A DNA stretch of 64,000 bases from Clostridium sp. Cult1 (GTDB lineage Bacteria > Bacillota > Clostridia > Tissierellales > Tepidimicrobiaceae). The notes under the pieces were generated by a model. It ran no database searches. It was given only the letters and a program-made list of their open reading frames with translations, and was not told the DNA's origin. The DNA lies in the NCBI RefSeq assembly GCF_021655095.1, contig NZ_PPXW01000001.1:1196953-1260952 (forward strand). Reading direction: 5' to 3'. The position numbers and the translations under genes are program-made. Numbering within the stretch: position 1 is the first letter of the stretch; every line of letters begins with the position of its first letter. Below, one piece after another: positions 52,919-61,822 of the stretch.

Positions 52919-54967
52919 ATGCCTAATTTATTAGATAGGGACCAATTACTTAACAAACTTTTAACTCATTTTCCTGGTAAAATTGTGAGAAAGGATTTAA
53001 CTAAAAGAATAAAAGAAGGGGCAAATGTTCCAGTATATGTACTGGAATATTTGCTAGGTATGTATTGTTCATCTCAAGATGAAGATGTAATAGAACAAGG
53101 AGTTCAGAATGTAAAGAATATATTATCTAGAAACTATGTAAGACCTGATGAAGCGCAGAAGATAATTTCAAAGCTTAGAGAGACAGGAAGCTATACTGTT
53201 ATAGACAAGGTATCGGTAAAATTAAATTATAGAACGGATACTTATGAAGCAGAGTTTTCCAATTTAGGACTTAAAGGAGTTCCTATATCAGATACTTATC
53301 CCTCAAAATATGAAAGACTTTTAGCAGGGGGTATTTGGTGTATAGTACAGATGGAATATTTTTTTGACGAAGGAGATAGGAATAGAGTTCCTTTTATCAT
53401 CAACAAATTAACTCCTGTTCAGATGCCAAGCATTGATATGGATGAGTTTAAAAAGGCTAGGGGAAAATTCACAACTGAAGAATGGATAGACATAATTTTG
53501 AGAAGCACTGGAATGGAACCAGATAAACTTAATGAAAGAGAAAAATGGTTGCATTTAGTAAGACTAGTACCATTAGTAGAAAATAATTATAATTTCTGTG
53601 AACTAGGTCCTAGAGGAACAGGGAAATCCCATGTATATAAGGAGATTTCACCAAATTCTATATTGGTTTCAGGTGGACAAACTACTGTAGCTAATCTATT
53701 TTATAATATGAACACTAGACAGGTCGGGCTTGTGGGAATGTGGGATTGTGTAGCTTTTGATGAAGTTGCAGGAATTACTTTTAAAGATAAAGATGGTGTA
53801 CAAATAATGAAAGACTATATGGCTTCTGGTTCTTTCTCACGAGGAAAGGAAGAAAAAAATGCCACAGCTTCTTTTGCTTTTGTAGGAAATATTAATCAAT
53901 CTGTAGATGTTCTATTAAAGACTTCTCATTTATTTGAACCTTTTCCTGAAGCCATGGGAATGGATACAGCTTTTTTAGATAGAATGCATTGCTATTCACC
54001 AGGTTGGGAAATTCCAAAGTATAGGCCATACCATTTTACAAACGATTATGGATTTATAACAGATTATTTTGCTGAAGTAATGAGAGAATTGAGAAAAATA
54101 TCCTATGGGGATGCTTATGAAAAATATTTCAAACTAGGTAGCCAATTAAATCAAAGGGATACTATTGCTGTTAAAAAGACTGTATCAGGTATGGTAAAGC
54201 TAATATATCCTCATGGAGAATATACGAAAAATGATATTGAAAAAATACTGAGATTTTCATTGGAAATGAGAAGGAGAGTTAAGGAACAACTTAAGAAAAT
54301 AGGTGGAATGGAATTTTACGATGTTAACTTCTCTTATATAGACAATGAAACATTCGAAGAAGAATATGTACCTGTACCAGAACAAAGTAGCGGAACCCTT
54401 ATTCCAGATGGAATAGGTAAGCCAGGACATTTGTATAGTGTCTCTAGGGGAGAATCGGGAATGATAGGAGTATTCAAATTAGAAACTCAAATGACTTCTG
54501 GAAATGGTAAATTTGAAAGGACAGGAATTGGTTCAAATTCTAGAGCTAAAGAGTCAGTAGATAATGCTTATAAGTATCTTAAAGCTAATAGTAGCAGCAT
54601 AAGTGGAAATATAAGTACAACAACAAAGGATTATCTTATACATATACAAGATTTAAATGGAATAGGAATGGCAACAGAATTAACTTTACCTACCATAATA
54701 GCTATATGTTCAGTAGCATTAAAAAAGCCAGTACTTACTAGTATGGCTGTTTTAGGAGATGTAAGTATAGGAGGAACTTTGATAAAAGTTGAAGAATTAG
54801 CCAATACATTACAAGTATGTCAAGATAGTGGAGCAAAGAAGGTACTATTACCTCTAACATCAGCAGCTGATCTAGGAACAGTACCGCCTGAGCTTGTAGG
54901 TTCTTTTAATTTAATATTTTATAGCTCGGCAGAAGATGCTGTATTTAAGGCATTGGGAGTGGAGTAA
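52919..54967 (+). CDS. brxL: BREX protein BrxL (AAA+ with Lon-like C-terminal domain)
   Basis: The 682-residue protein has an N-terminal DNA-binding region, the P-loop LGPRGTGKS near residue 230, Walker B VAFDEVAGI, and a C-terminal Lon-like domain from about residue 560. In that domain the segment where Lon has its serine (DGPSAG) reads GIGMATELTLP. The lysine position also lacks lysine, so protease activity is doubtful. BrxL is the effector needed for phage restriction in type 1 BREX. The gene ends the six-gene core. Confidence 0.94.
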   Translation: MPNLLDRDQLLNKLLTHFPGKIVRKDLTKRIKEGANVPVYVLEYLLGMYCSSQDEDVIEQGVQNVKNILSRNYVRPDEAQKIISKLRETGSYTVIDKVSVKLNYRTDTYEAEFSNLGLKGVPISDTYPSKYERLLAGGIWCIVQMEYFFDEGDRNRVPFIINKLTPVQMPSIDMDEFKKARGKFTTEEWIDIILRSTGMEPDKLNEREKWLHLVRLVPLVENNYNFCELGPRGTGKSHVYKEISPNSILVSGGQTTVANLFYNMNTRQVGLVGMWDCVAFDEVAGITFKDKDGVQIMKDYMASGSFSRGKEEKNATASFAFVGNINQSVDVLLKTSHLFEPFPEAMGMDTAFLDRMHCYSPGWEIPKYRPYHFTNDYGFITDYFAEVMRELRKISYGDAYEKYFKLGSQLNQRDTIAVKKTVSGMVKLIYPHGEYTKNDIEKILRFSLEMRRRVKEQLKKIGGMEFYDVNFSYIDNETFEEEYVPVPEQSSGTLIPDGIGKPGHLYSVSRGESGMIGVFKLETQMTSGNGKFERTGIGSNSRAKESVDNAYKYLKANSSSISGNISTTTKDYLIHIQDLNGIGMATELTLPTIIAICSVALKKPVLTSMAVLGDVSIGGTLIKVEELANTLQVCQDSGAKKVLLPLTSAADLGTVPPELVGSFNLIFYSSAEDAVFKALGVE

Positions 54968-54994
54968 TATTTATAAATCAATGGGGGGATAATT

Positions 54995-55951
54995 TTGGCT
55001 ACATATACATTTCTTGATCTAGTAGATGAAGTTTTAGAATATAGTAAAAAACCATTATCTGAAAAAGAATTATGGGAAAAGGCAGTGGAATTAGGATTGG
55101 ATAAGAAACTTGGAAGTACTGGAAAGACTCCTTGGAAAACAATAAGTGCAAGATTGTATGTAGATATGAGAGACAATAAAAATTCTAAATATGTTAAAGT
55201 CGGCAAAAGACCAACTAGATTTTATTTGAAAGAGTATGCTGAGAAGGAGAATCCCAATATTATCCAAGAAAAGATTGAAAAACCAGAAGGATTTGAGAAA
55301 CCTACACAATATAATGAAAGAGATATACACCCTTTGCTAGTTAAATTTATTAACGAGGATCCACATTTTAAAGCATATGCTAAGACAGTCTATCATGAAA
55401 AATCTATTAAAAAGAGAGAAGGAGTAAACAAATGGTTGCACCCAGATATTGTAGCAGTTTATTTTCCTTTTGAAGATTTTGAAAATCTAACAACGGAGGT
55501 ACAAAGGTCGTTATCTGTGAATAGTATTAAGTTATTTTCTTTTGAACTTAAAATTGACTTAGACTTTTCAAGTTTAAGAGAATATTATTTTCAAGCTGTA
55601 TCCAACTCAAGCTGGGCTAATGAAGGGTATTTAGTATGTTTGAATATTCAAGATGATTCAGAACTTATAAATGAATTACAAAGACTAAATAGTGCTTTTG
55701 GTATAGGAGTAATTAAATTAAATAGTGAAGATGTATCTCAAAGCGAGATCATATTACCTGCTAGAGAAAGGACTGATTTAGATTGGACTACTATAGATAG
55801 ACTTATTGCTGATAATGTAGATTTTGAAGAATTTTTTATTTATATAATTGAGGACTTGAAAGTAGGTAAAATAAAAAGTAATTATGATAGTGTGAAATCA
55901 GATATTGAGATGGAAAAATATTTGATATCGAAGGGATTTAAATTCTATTAA
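54995..55951 (+). CDS. HARE-HTH protein with possible PD-(D/E)XK nuclease domain (COG2958-like)
   Basis: Residues 5-80 form a HARE-HTH domain (LDLVDEVLEYSKKPLSEKELW, GKTPWKTISARLYVDM, RFYLKEY), a fold linked to restriction and modified-DNA recognition. Residues 110-290 contain HPDIV (Asp151) and FELKIDL (Glu184, Lys186), followed by LREYYFQAVSNSSWANEGYLV. The spacing fits a PD-(D/E)XK nuclease core. The TTG start is 27 bases after brxL behind GGGGGAT, so it is probably cotranscribed with BREX as an accessory effector. Nuclease activity is inference. Confidence 0.7.
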   Translation: MATYTFLDLVDEVLEYSKKPLSEKELWEKAVELGLDKKLGSTGKTPWKTISARLYVDMRDNKNSKYVKVGKRPTRFYLKEYAEKENPNIIQEKIEKPEGFEKPTQYNERDIHPLLVKFINEDPHFKAYAKTVYHEKSIKKREGVNKWLHPDIVAVYFPFEDFENLTTEVQRSLSVNSIKLFSFELKIDLDFSSLREYYFQAVSNSSWANEGYLVCLNIQDDSELINELQRLNSAFGIGVIKLNSEDVSQSEIILPARERTDLDWTTIDRLIADNVDFEEFFIYIIEDLKVGKIKSNYDSVKSDIEMEKYLISKGFKFY

Positions 55952-55963
55952 GGAGGAGTTAAA

Positions 55964-56125
55964 ATGTCAAATTTTCAATATGAAATCACAGAATATATAG
56001 ATATAATCTCAGAATCAGCTAAAGGCTAGACTAAAGAATTAAATCTAATTAGCTGGAGCAATAGAGAACCTAAATATGACCTAAGAGATTGGAATCATGA
56101 AGATTGTAAGCTTGGCAGTGGATAA
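55964..56125 (+). pseudogene. Broken PC4/YdbC-family gene
   Basis: The frame reads SNFQYEITEYIDIISESAKG, stop, TKELNLISWSNREPKYDLRDW. This matches the N-terminal half of PC4-type YdbC proteins, in which the stop position is tryptophan. TGG to TAG at 56027-56029 explains it. A second stop at 56123 ends the similarity. A good AAGGAGGAG site remains, so it decayed recently. Confidence 0.7.
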
Positions 56126-56486
56126 TTCAGGAATAGAACAATTATTAGAAGTAATAAAGTTAATATTGTTTTCAATAGGGATAGATATACTAGAATGTCA
56201 AAAGATATTTTACGAAGAAGAAAAGCTTAGAGTAGAAAAATATTTGAATATAAAATAAAAAATGTTGAAGTCAAAGTGATAATAGATGAAGATAAATAAA
56301 TGGTTCTTAAAGGATCAACTGCTGTTTTAGACAATAGACCAGCTGCCACGGAAGCTATTATAAAATGAAAAGTAGCTTAGTAAGGAAAGGGATTATGGAA
56401 AAGGTATCAGATAATAAATATTGTATTTTTGGGCAAATTTATACCTTAAAGACGGAAGTGAAATTAAAAATATTAGGAGGGATTTT
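56126..56486 (+). other. Gene-remnant stretch with a DUF4357-like fragment
   Basis: No intact gene is present. At 56282-56368 the frame IDEDK, stop, MVLKGSTAVLDNRPAATEAI resembles the start of a DUF4357 tail (DKYVVLKGSTA) with tyrosine changed to a stop. The remaining bases hold the leader and AGGAGGG site of the next gene. Confidence 0.4.
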
Positions 56487-57401
56487 ATGCTTAAATCAAA
56501 CAAAAGGTATTTATCTTTATTGTTAATCTTATCCATGGTATTGATGGTGGCCTGCTCATCATCTCCTGGAGAACAAGGGAATAAACAAAATAGCAATGCA
56601 ACCAATGTATCTAGTGATAATACTCAGCAGGAAACACAGAAAGATAAGGCTAAAAGAGAAACAGTCGAAGAACAGGTGCTATTGGATCAAAATGATATTA
56701 AAATCACCCTAAAATCTCTTGAATTTGATGGACTATTTGGCCCTTCGCTGAAAGTTTTTATTGAAAACAATTCTACGGCGCCAATTACTGTACAAGTTCG
56801 TGATTCATCAATCAACGAAATAATGGTCGAGTCAATATTCTCTTGTGATGTAGCACCAGGTAAGAAGGCAAATGATAAAATAACATTTATGGAATCAGAA
56901 CTAGAATATGCTCAAATAGAAAGAATACAGAATTTTGAATTAAAGTTTCATGTGTTTAATTCTGATACCTGGGATGCTATTTTTGACTCTACTGCTATTT
57001 CTATTGATACTATATCAGATCAAGAATATATCCAAGAATACGATGAAAGTGGTATTGTAGCTTTAGACGAAAACGATATAAAAGTTGTAATAAAGAGGGT
57101 TAGCAGTGAAGATAGTTTTTGGGGCGCTGACGTGTATGTATATATAGAAAATAATACCGACCAGGATATAACTATTCAAACAAGAGATGTTTCGATTAAC
57201 GGTATTATGGTTGATCCTATTTTTTCTAGTGAAGTAGTTGCTGGCAAAAAGGCATATGATACTATAACATTTTTAGAAAGTGATCTAATAGATAATGATA
57301 TAAAATCTATAGATAATATGGAATTGAGTTTCCATATATTTGAAACTGATGGTTGGAATGCTATTATGGATACACCAGCAATAGAAGTTAATTTTGAATA
57401 A
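56487..57401 (+). CDS. Lipoprotein with two tandem repeat domains
   Basis: The ATG at 56487 follows AGGAGGG. The N-terminus is KSNKRYLSLLLILSMVLMVAC, a signal with lipobox MVAC, then a polar linker. Two copies of a domain of about 105 residues follow. Each runs from LDQNDIKITLK or LDENDIKVVIK through a V-IENN strand, RDSSINEIMV or RDVSINGIMV, a GKKA-D-ITF segment and F-VF or FHIF. It is probably a beta-sandwich surface protein. Family and function are not recognised. It sits between BREX and McrBC, perhaps by chance. Confidence 0.75.
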   Translation: MLKSNKRYLSLLLILSMVLMVACSSSPGEQGNKQNSNATNVSSDNTQQETQKDKAKRETVEEQVLLDQNDIKITLKSLEFDGLFGPSLKVFIENNSTAPITVQVRDSSINEIMVESIFSCDVAPGKKANDKITFMESELEYAQIERIQNFELKFHVFNSDTWDAIFDSTAISIDTISDQEYIQEYDESGIVALDENDIKVVIKRVSSEDSFWGADVYVYIENNTDQDITIQTRDVSINGIMVDPIFSSEVVAGKKAYDTITFLESDLIDNDIKSIDNMELSFHIFETDGWNAIMDTPAIEVNFE

Positions 57402-57407
57402 GTAAAA

Positions 57408-57438
57408 GGCACTTGGTACAACCCGAATTTTGTCAAAT
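57408..57438 (+). repeat. Interspersed 31-base repeat, copy A
   Basis: GGCACTTGGTAC followed by AACCCGAATTTTGTCAAAT. It lies directly before mcrB and matches copy C (61550-61580) at most positions. Confidence 0.6.
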
Positions 57439-57462
57439 ATATATTATACGAAGGTGATAATA

Positions 57463-59331
57463 ATGGATGAAATTATTAGAGTGTATTTAAGCAGCAAAAA
57501 TCTCAAAGCAGAAGGTTTATACAATATTAAAGATAATACCTTAAAGGTATTAAAGGGTAGCATGGTCGCAAAGGAGGAAACTAATTCTTTTCGAAGATAT
57601 TATGAAAATATTGCAAGATTAAGGGATAAGTTAATTAATAGGAAGATTATTCAAAACTATGAATTTATTGAAGACTATGTTTTTGAAATACCCTATCATG
57701 CTTCAGGAGTTATATTAACCAATGGTACATCGGGTAATAAGAATTGGAAAACAAGAGATGGGAAAACAATTGATGATTTACTGGAATACCAATATAGAAT
57801 TGAAGATTTTAAGAAATTTTATAAGGATTTTAAATTAGACATAGATCCAAAAGAAGTAGATGATTGCATTACAAAATTTAATGAGGACTTCCCATTGGAG
57901 AATCTTCTAGACTTAAATTTAGAAGAATATGATAAAAAAGGGTCTAAGGATACTCTAGCTTATGCAATAGAACATGGCACAAATGAAATATTTAAGGGTT
58001 TTTTGGGAAATAACCAAAACAAAATTATTTTCAATACTGATGGAAATGAATATGATACAATTAAATATTTAAAAAATAAATATCCTAATAATACTATTGA
58101 AGAAATATTTGAATTATATAAAAAAGGACTATATAAATTAATAAAGGAATTTAACACAGATACTTATGAAAGTGGAGATATTGTGGGATTACCTAGCGGT
58201 ACCAACACTATTCGGGGAAAAGTATTAATGCTATATAGACCAGGGGAGTTGTTGCATTTAAGCTCTGTAACTATTTTTAGAAAGATATTTAAATATTTTG
58301 GAATGGAATATAATTCAAATATGGACTCTATAATGATGAATATAAAATTGAAAAAATTTATGGAGGAGCAGGGGCTTGGTGGAGATCTAATTAAATTATC
58401 CCGTGCAATATGGATTTATTATTTAGAGACTATTTCTGAAGATGCAGAGGCTCCTGATGTAGTAACAATTGAAACTAAAATAGATACTTTAGAAGATATA
58501 TTTATTGATGATGATTATATAGATGAAATAGTAAGAGTATTAAAGCGAAAAAAGGCAATTATTCTAAGGGGAGTCCCAGGTGTTGGAAAAACATTCAGTA
58601 TTAAAAGCATAATACAAAATAATTTTGAAAATTTATCTGAAAATAGCATAGAAATGATTCAATTTCATCAAAGTTATTCCTATGAAGAATTTGTAGAGGG
58701 TCTAAGGCCTCAGATGAATGGTGGATATGATATAGAAAAGGGAATTTTTTACGATATTTGTACTAATGCAAGAGAAAACCTAGAGAATGAATACTTCTTA
58801 ATAATAGATGAAATAAATAGAGCTAATTTATCTAAAGTCTTTGGTGAATTATTAATGTTAATTGAAAATGATAAAAGAGATATATATACAGTAAGACTAC
58901 CTTATTCAAAAGAAGAATTTACTGTTCCATCTAATTTGTATATTATTGGTACAATGAATACTGCAGATAGATCTTTGGCTTTAGTGGATTATGCTCTTCG
59001 TAGAAGATTTTCATTTATAACTTTGAAACCAGCCTTTGGTACTAAAAAATTTAATAACTATCTTCAAAATAAAATGGAATTAGATTCTGAACAAATTGAA
59101 AAGATTAATTCTAGATTGATTAAAACTAATAATATAATTAGGGATACATTGGGAGAGGAATTTGAAATTGGCCATAGTTATTTTATAGAGGATAGTGAAA
59201 ATATTCAAGTTTTCAACACTTGGTATAATGAAATAATAAATTATGAAATACTACCATTAATAGAAGAATATTTCTTTGATGATTTGGATATTGTTGAAGA
59301 GCTAAAGATGATTTTAGGAGATACAATATGA
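57463..59331 (+). CDS. mcrB: McrB-like AAA+ GTPase subunit of a type IV restriction system
   Basis: The ATG at 57463 follows GAAGGTGAT and gives 622 residues. The C-terminal AAA+ domain has Walker A GVPGVGKT (370-377), the McrB mark FHQSYSYEEFVEGLRP, Walker B LIIDEINRANLSKVFGEL and the GTP-specific NTADRSLALVDYALRRRF. The N-terminal 360 residues are much longer than in E. coli McrB and should hold the modified-DNA-binding part; I could not assign a domain there. Its stop overlaps the mcrC start by ATGA. Confidence 0.9.
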   Translation: MDEIIRVYLSSKNLKAEGLYNIKDNTLKVLKGSMVAKEETNSFRRYYENIARLRDKLINRKIIQNYEFIEDYVFEIPYHASGVILTNGTSGNKNWKTRDGKTIDDLLEYQYRIEDFKKFYKDFKLDIDPKEVDDCITKFNEDFPLENLLDLNLEEYDKKGSKDTLAYAIEHGTNEIFKGFLGNNQNKIIFNTDGNEYDTIKYLKNKYPNNTIEEIFELYKKGLYKLIKEFNTDTYESGDIVGLPSGTNTIRGKVLMLYRPGELLHLSSVTIFRKIFKYFGMEYNSNMDSIMMNIKLKKFMEEQGLGGDLIKLSRAIWIYYLETISEDAEAPDVVTIETKIDTLEDIFIDDDYIDEIVRVLKRKKAIILRGVPGVGKTFSIKSIIQNNFENLSENSIEMIQFHQSYSYEEFVEGLRPQMNGGYDIEKGIFYDICTNARENLENEYFLIIDEINRANLSKVFGELLMLIENDKRDIYTVRLPYSKEEFTVPSNLYIIGTMNTADRSLALVDYALRRRFSFITLKPAFGTKKFNNYLQNKMELDSEQIEKINSRLIKTNNIIRDTLGEEFEIGHSYFIEDSENIQVFNTWYNEIINYEILPLIEEYFFDDLDIVEELKMILGDTI

Positions 59332-60353
59332 ATGAAATACCTATAAAGAATATTTATTATATGGTGCTATATGCTTGGGATAAAATAGATAATAAGGATC
59401 TCTTAAATGACAAAAGCATTGAAAAACTTCAAAGTAGCAACGAAGTCATTATTGAACTATTTCTAAATGAAGTTAGTAGATTATCTAAGCAAGGTCTATA
59501 TGGTGAGTATAATGAAAATACACATAATACAAAGTATATTAAAGGGAAAATACAAATACAGGATTCAATAAGATTAGTGAAACCAAATTTAATTTGTCAA
59601 TATGATGAGTTTTCTCAAAATAATATTCTAAATCAAATTATTAAAACTGTTTTATTAAGGTTATCCAAATTTAAAGATATAAATTCTAATTTTAAAAGGA
59701 AAGCAAAGGCCTTATTGCTTGAGTTCAATGATATTGAGGAAGTTTTACTTAGTAAGGATTTATTAAATAGAATCCATTATAATCAATTAAATAAAGATTA
59801 TAGATTTGCAATTGAGCTGGGCTTATTTATATATAATAGTTCAATTCCTACAGAGGAGTATGGGAGATATAAATTTATAGAAATCTTTAAGGATGAAGAA
59901 AAAATGAGTGCTATTTTTGAAAGTTTTATAAGAAACTTTTATAAAATACACTCCAATTATAATGTAAGTAGAAGGAAATATAATTGGGATTTAGATCCTG
60001 TAAATAATAGTGACATAAATTTATTACCTATTATGGAAACGGATATAGAACTTACAAAGGGAAGAGAAAAAATAATAATCGATGCAAAATATTATAAAGA
60101 TGCTTTTAATTATAGATTTGAATCCAAAAAGTTTATTCCCAATCATTTGTATCAAATTAGTACCTATATAAATAGAAACAAAAAAGTGTATGAAAATATT
60201 AGGGGGATATTAATCTATCCGAGTAATGGATATAGGTTTCACGAGAAATACATTAGCCCCGAGAATTATTATATTGAATTTAAAACCTTGGATTTATCTA
60301 AAGATTGGGATTTTATAGAGAATGATTTGCTGGGTTTAATATCTGGTGCCTAG
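59328..60353 (+). CDS. mcrC: McrC-like nuclease subunit
   Basis: The 341-residue protein begins IPIKNIYYMVLYAWDKI, typical of the McrC family, and has a PD-(D/E)XK core in METDIELTKGREKIIIDAKYYK. McrC cuts DNA in complex with McrB when modified cytosine (or similar) is found. It is translationally coupled to mcrB. No catalytic residue appears missing. Confidence 0.9.
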   Translation: MNEIPIKNIYYMVLYAWDKIDNKDLLNDKSIEKLQSSNEVIIELFLNEVSRLSKQGLYGEYNENTHNTKYIKGKIQIQDSIRLVKPNLICQYDEFSQNNILNQIIKTVLLRLSKFKDINSNFKRKAKALLLEFNDIEEVLLSKDLLNRIHYNQLNKDYRFAIELGLFIYNSSIPTEEYGRYKFIEIFKDEEKMSAIFESFIRNFYKIHSNYNVSRRKYNWDLDPVNNSDINLLPIMETDIELTKGREKIIIDAKYYKDAFNYRFESKKFIPNHLYQISTYINRNKKVYENIRGILIYPSNGYRFHEKYISPENYYIEFKTLDLSKDWDFIENDLLGLISGA

Positions 60354-60440
60354 GATGTTTTATACAAAAATACTATTAAAATTATAGGAGGAAAAGTAGC
60401 AAGAGTAAATGGACAAATTTATCTTACACAAGGAGGATTT

Positions 60441-61034
60441 ATGAAAAAAATATTAGCCTTAATGGGCAGCCCAAGAATTAATAAAAATACTGATACACTT
60501 CTTGATTTAATGCTTAAAGGAGCAGAGGACAAAGGTAATGAGATAAATAAGATTTATATTTCTAAAGAAAATATTTCTCCCTGTAAAGGTTGCAATTATT
60601 GTGGTACTAAAGGAGAATGTGTTATAAAGGATGATATGGTAAAGATATATGATTATTTTGACAATAGTGATATTTTTATTCTTGCTTCTCCTTTGTATTT
60701 TAATACTGTTAATGGCATAACAAAAAATCTAATAGATAGATGCCAAAAATATTGGTCTATTAAATATCAATTAGGAAAAGATTATAAAAGGAATAATAAT
60801 AGGATTGGAATATTTTTATCAGTTGGAGGTGCTAAATATTCCCATGAACATTTTTCTGCCACTATTCCAACAATTGATTTATTTTTTAAGGCCCTTAATG
60901 CAGATTATATAGGAAATTATTTTGTATCAGGAACCGATGATATTTCTATAGGCGAAAGAAAAGATATTAGAGAAGAGCTATACAAAATAGGCTTTAATAT
61001 AGATAAAATAGGGTATTTCCATTTTCACAGATAG
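60441..61034 (+). CDS. Flavodoxin-family NAD(P)H-dependent FMN reductase
   Basis: The 197-residue protein has LALMGSPRINKNTDTLLDLMLKGAEDKG, the FMN phosphate loop, then SPCKGCNYCGTKGECVIKDDM and LASPLYFNTVNGITKNLIDR. The CxxC-type cluster is shared with iron-sulfur flavoproteins and related oxidoreductases. It is preceded by AAGGAGG. Its substrate is unknown and its place after McrBC does not by itself imply a defence role. Confidence 0.85.
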   Translation: MKKILALMGSPRINKNTDTLLDLMLKGAEDKGNEINKIYISKENISPCKGCNYCGTKGECVIKDDMVKIYDYFDNSDIFILASPLYFNTVNGITKNLIDRCQKYWSIKYQLGKDYKRNNNRIGIFLSVGGAKYSHEHFSATIPTIDLFFKALNADYIGNYFVSGTDDISIGERKDIREELYKIGFNIDKIGYFHFHR

Positions 61035-61054
61035 AAATATTTAAATAATAAAAT

Positions 61055-61085
61055 ATTACCTAGTACCACCCTAATTGTGTCAAAG
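61055..61085 (+). repeat. Interspersed 31-base repeat, copy B (diverged)
   Basis: ATTACCTAGTACCACCCTAATTGTGTCAAAG aligns with copies A and C without gaps but has more mismatches. It lies before the uvsE remnant. Confidence 0.45.
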
Positions 61086-61122
61086 GGTTAAGGCTATTAC
61101 ATTTATATGGGAGTCAATAAAA

Positions 61123-61500
61123 ATGAAAATTGGATATGCTTGTTTAGTAATAGGTATAAAAAATACAAATTTTAGATCTGTAACCATGAAAAATGCAAGT
61201 GAAGAAAAATTGTTAGAAATTATAGAACATAATTTGAAATCTTTAAATAATATAATTGATTACAATATTGAAAATAGTATTAAACTATTTAGAATTACTT
61301 CAGATTTAATTCCATTTGGGTCAAGCCCTGTAAATACATTGAACTGGTGGGTGATATTTTCTTCTCAGTTTAAATCCATAGGAGAAAAAATTAGAAGTTC
61401 AGACATGAGAGTTTCAATGCATCCTGGAGAATACACGGTTTTAAACTCACCTATGAGTTTAATTTTGCAGAGGAAAGACGGTCATTTTATGTTGCATTAA
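61123..61500 (+). pseudogene. uvsE: Truncated UV damage endonuclease (UvsE/UVDE)
   Basis: The frame begins MKIGYACLVIGIKNTNF and has the UVDE segments FRITSDLIPFGSSP and SMHPGEYTVLNSP. It then runs out of the family after about 115 residues, whereas full-length enzymes have about 300. The rest, including later metal ligands, is missing, so this is an inactive remnant. UVDE enzymes nick DNA at UV lesions. Confidence 0.8.
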
Positions 61501-61549
61501 AGAGAATAAGAATACAGCTTATTTATTAACACTATAATAAACCCAAAAT

Positions 61550-61580
61550 GGTACTTGGTATCACCTGAATTTTGTCGAAT
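61550..61580 (+). repeat. Interspersed 31-base repeat, copy C
   Basis: GGTACTTGGTAT followed by CACCTGAATTTTGTCGAAT. It lies at the 3' side of the uvsE remnant. Confidence 0.6.
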
Positions 61581-61638
61581 AAAGATTATTCTAAAATAGT
61601 TACTATATTAAGATATGATTTAATTGAGAAATTAGTTG

Positions 61639-61764
61639 ATGAAACAAAAATTAACTAGAACGGCCATACCAGATATATTAAAAGGAATAAAACCAAATGC
61701 ATTTTATTTATTTAGAAGAAATCCAGAAGAATTTATCTTAAACATTTCAAAAATAATAAATTAA
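61639..61764 (+). other. Unrecognised 41-codon frame
   Basis: The frame reads MKQKLTRTAIPDILKGIKPN and on through AFYLFRRNPEEFILNIS to a stop. The amphipathic, conserved-looking sequence suggests a fragment of a larger protein rather than noise. No ribosome site stands out. I cannot assign a family. Confidence 0.3.
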
Positions 61765-61822
61765 GAAAAAACCTAGAGCAGAAAGGATATTTGAATTTAG
61801 GACGAAAAATATAGAGACTAAA

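Noticed and set aside
57408..61580. CRISPR array from the three similar 31-base repeats
   Set aside because: The copies are diverged, irregularly and widely spaced (hundreds to thousands of bases) and no cas genes are present.
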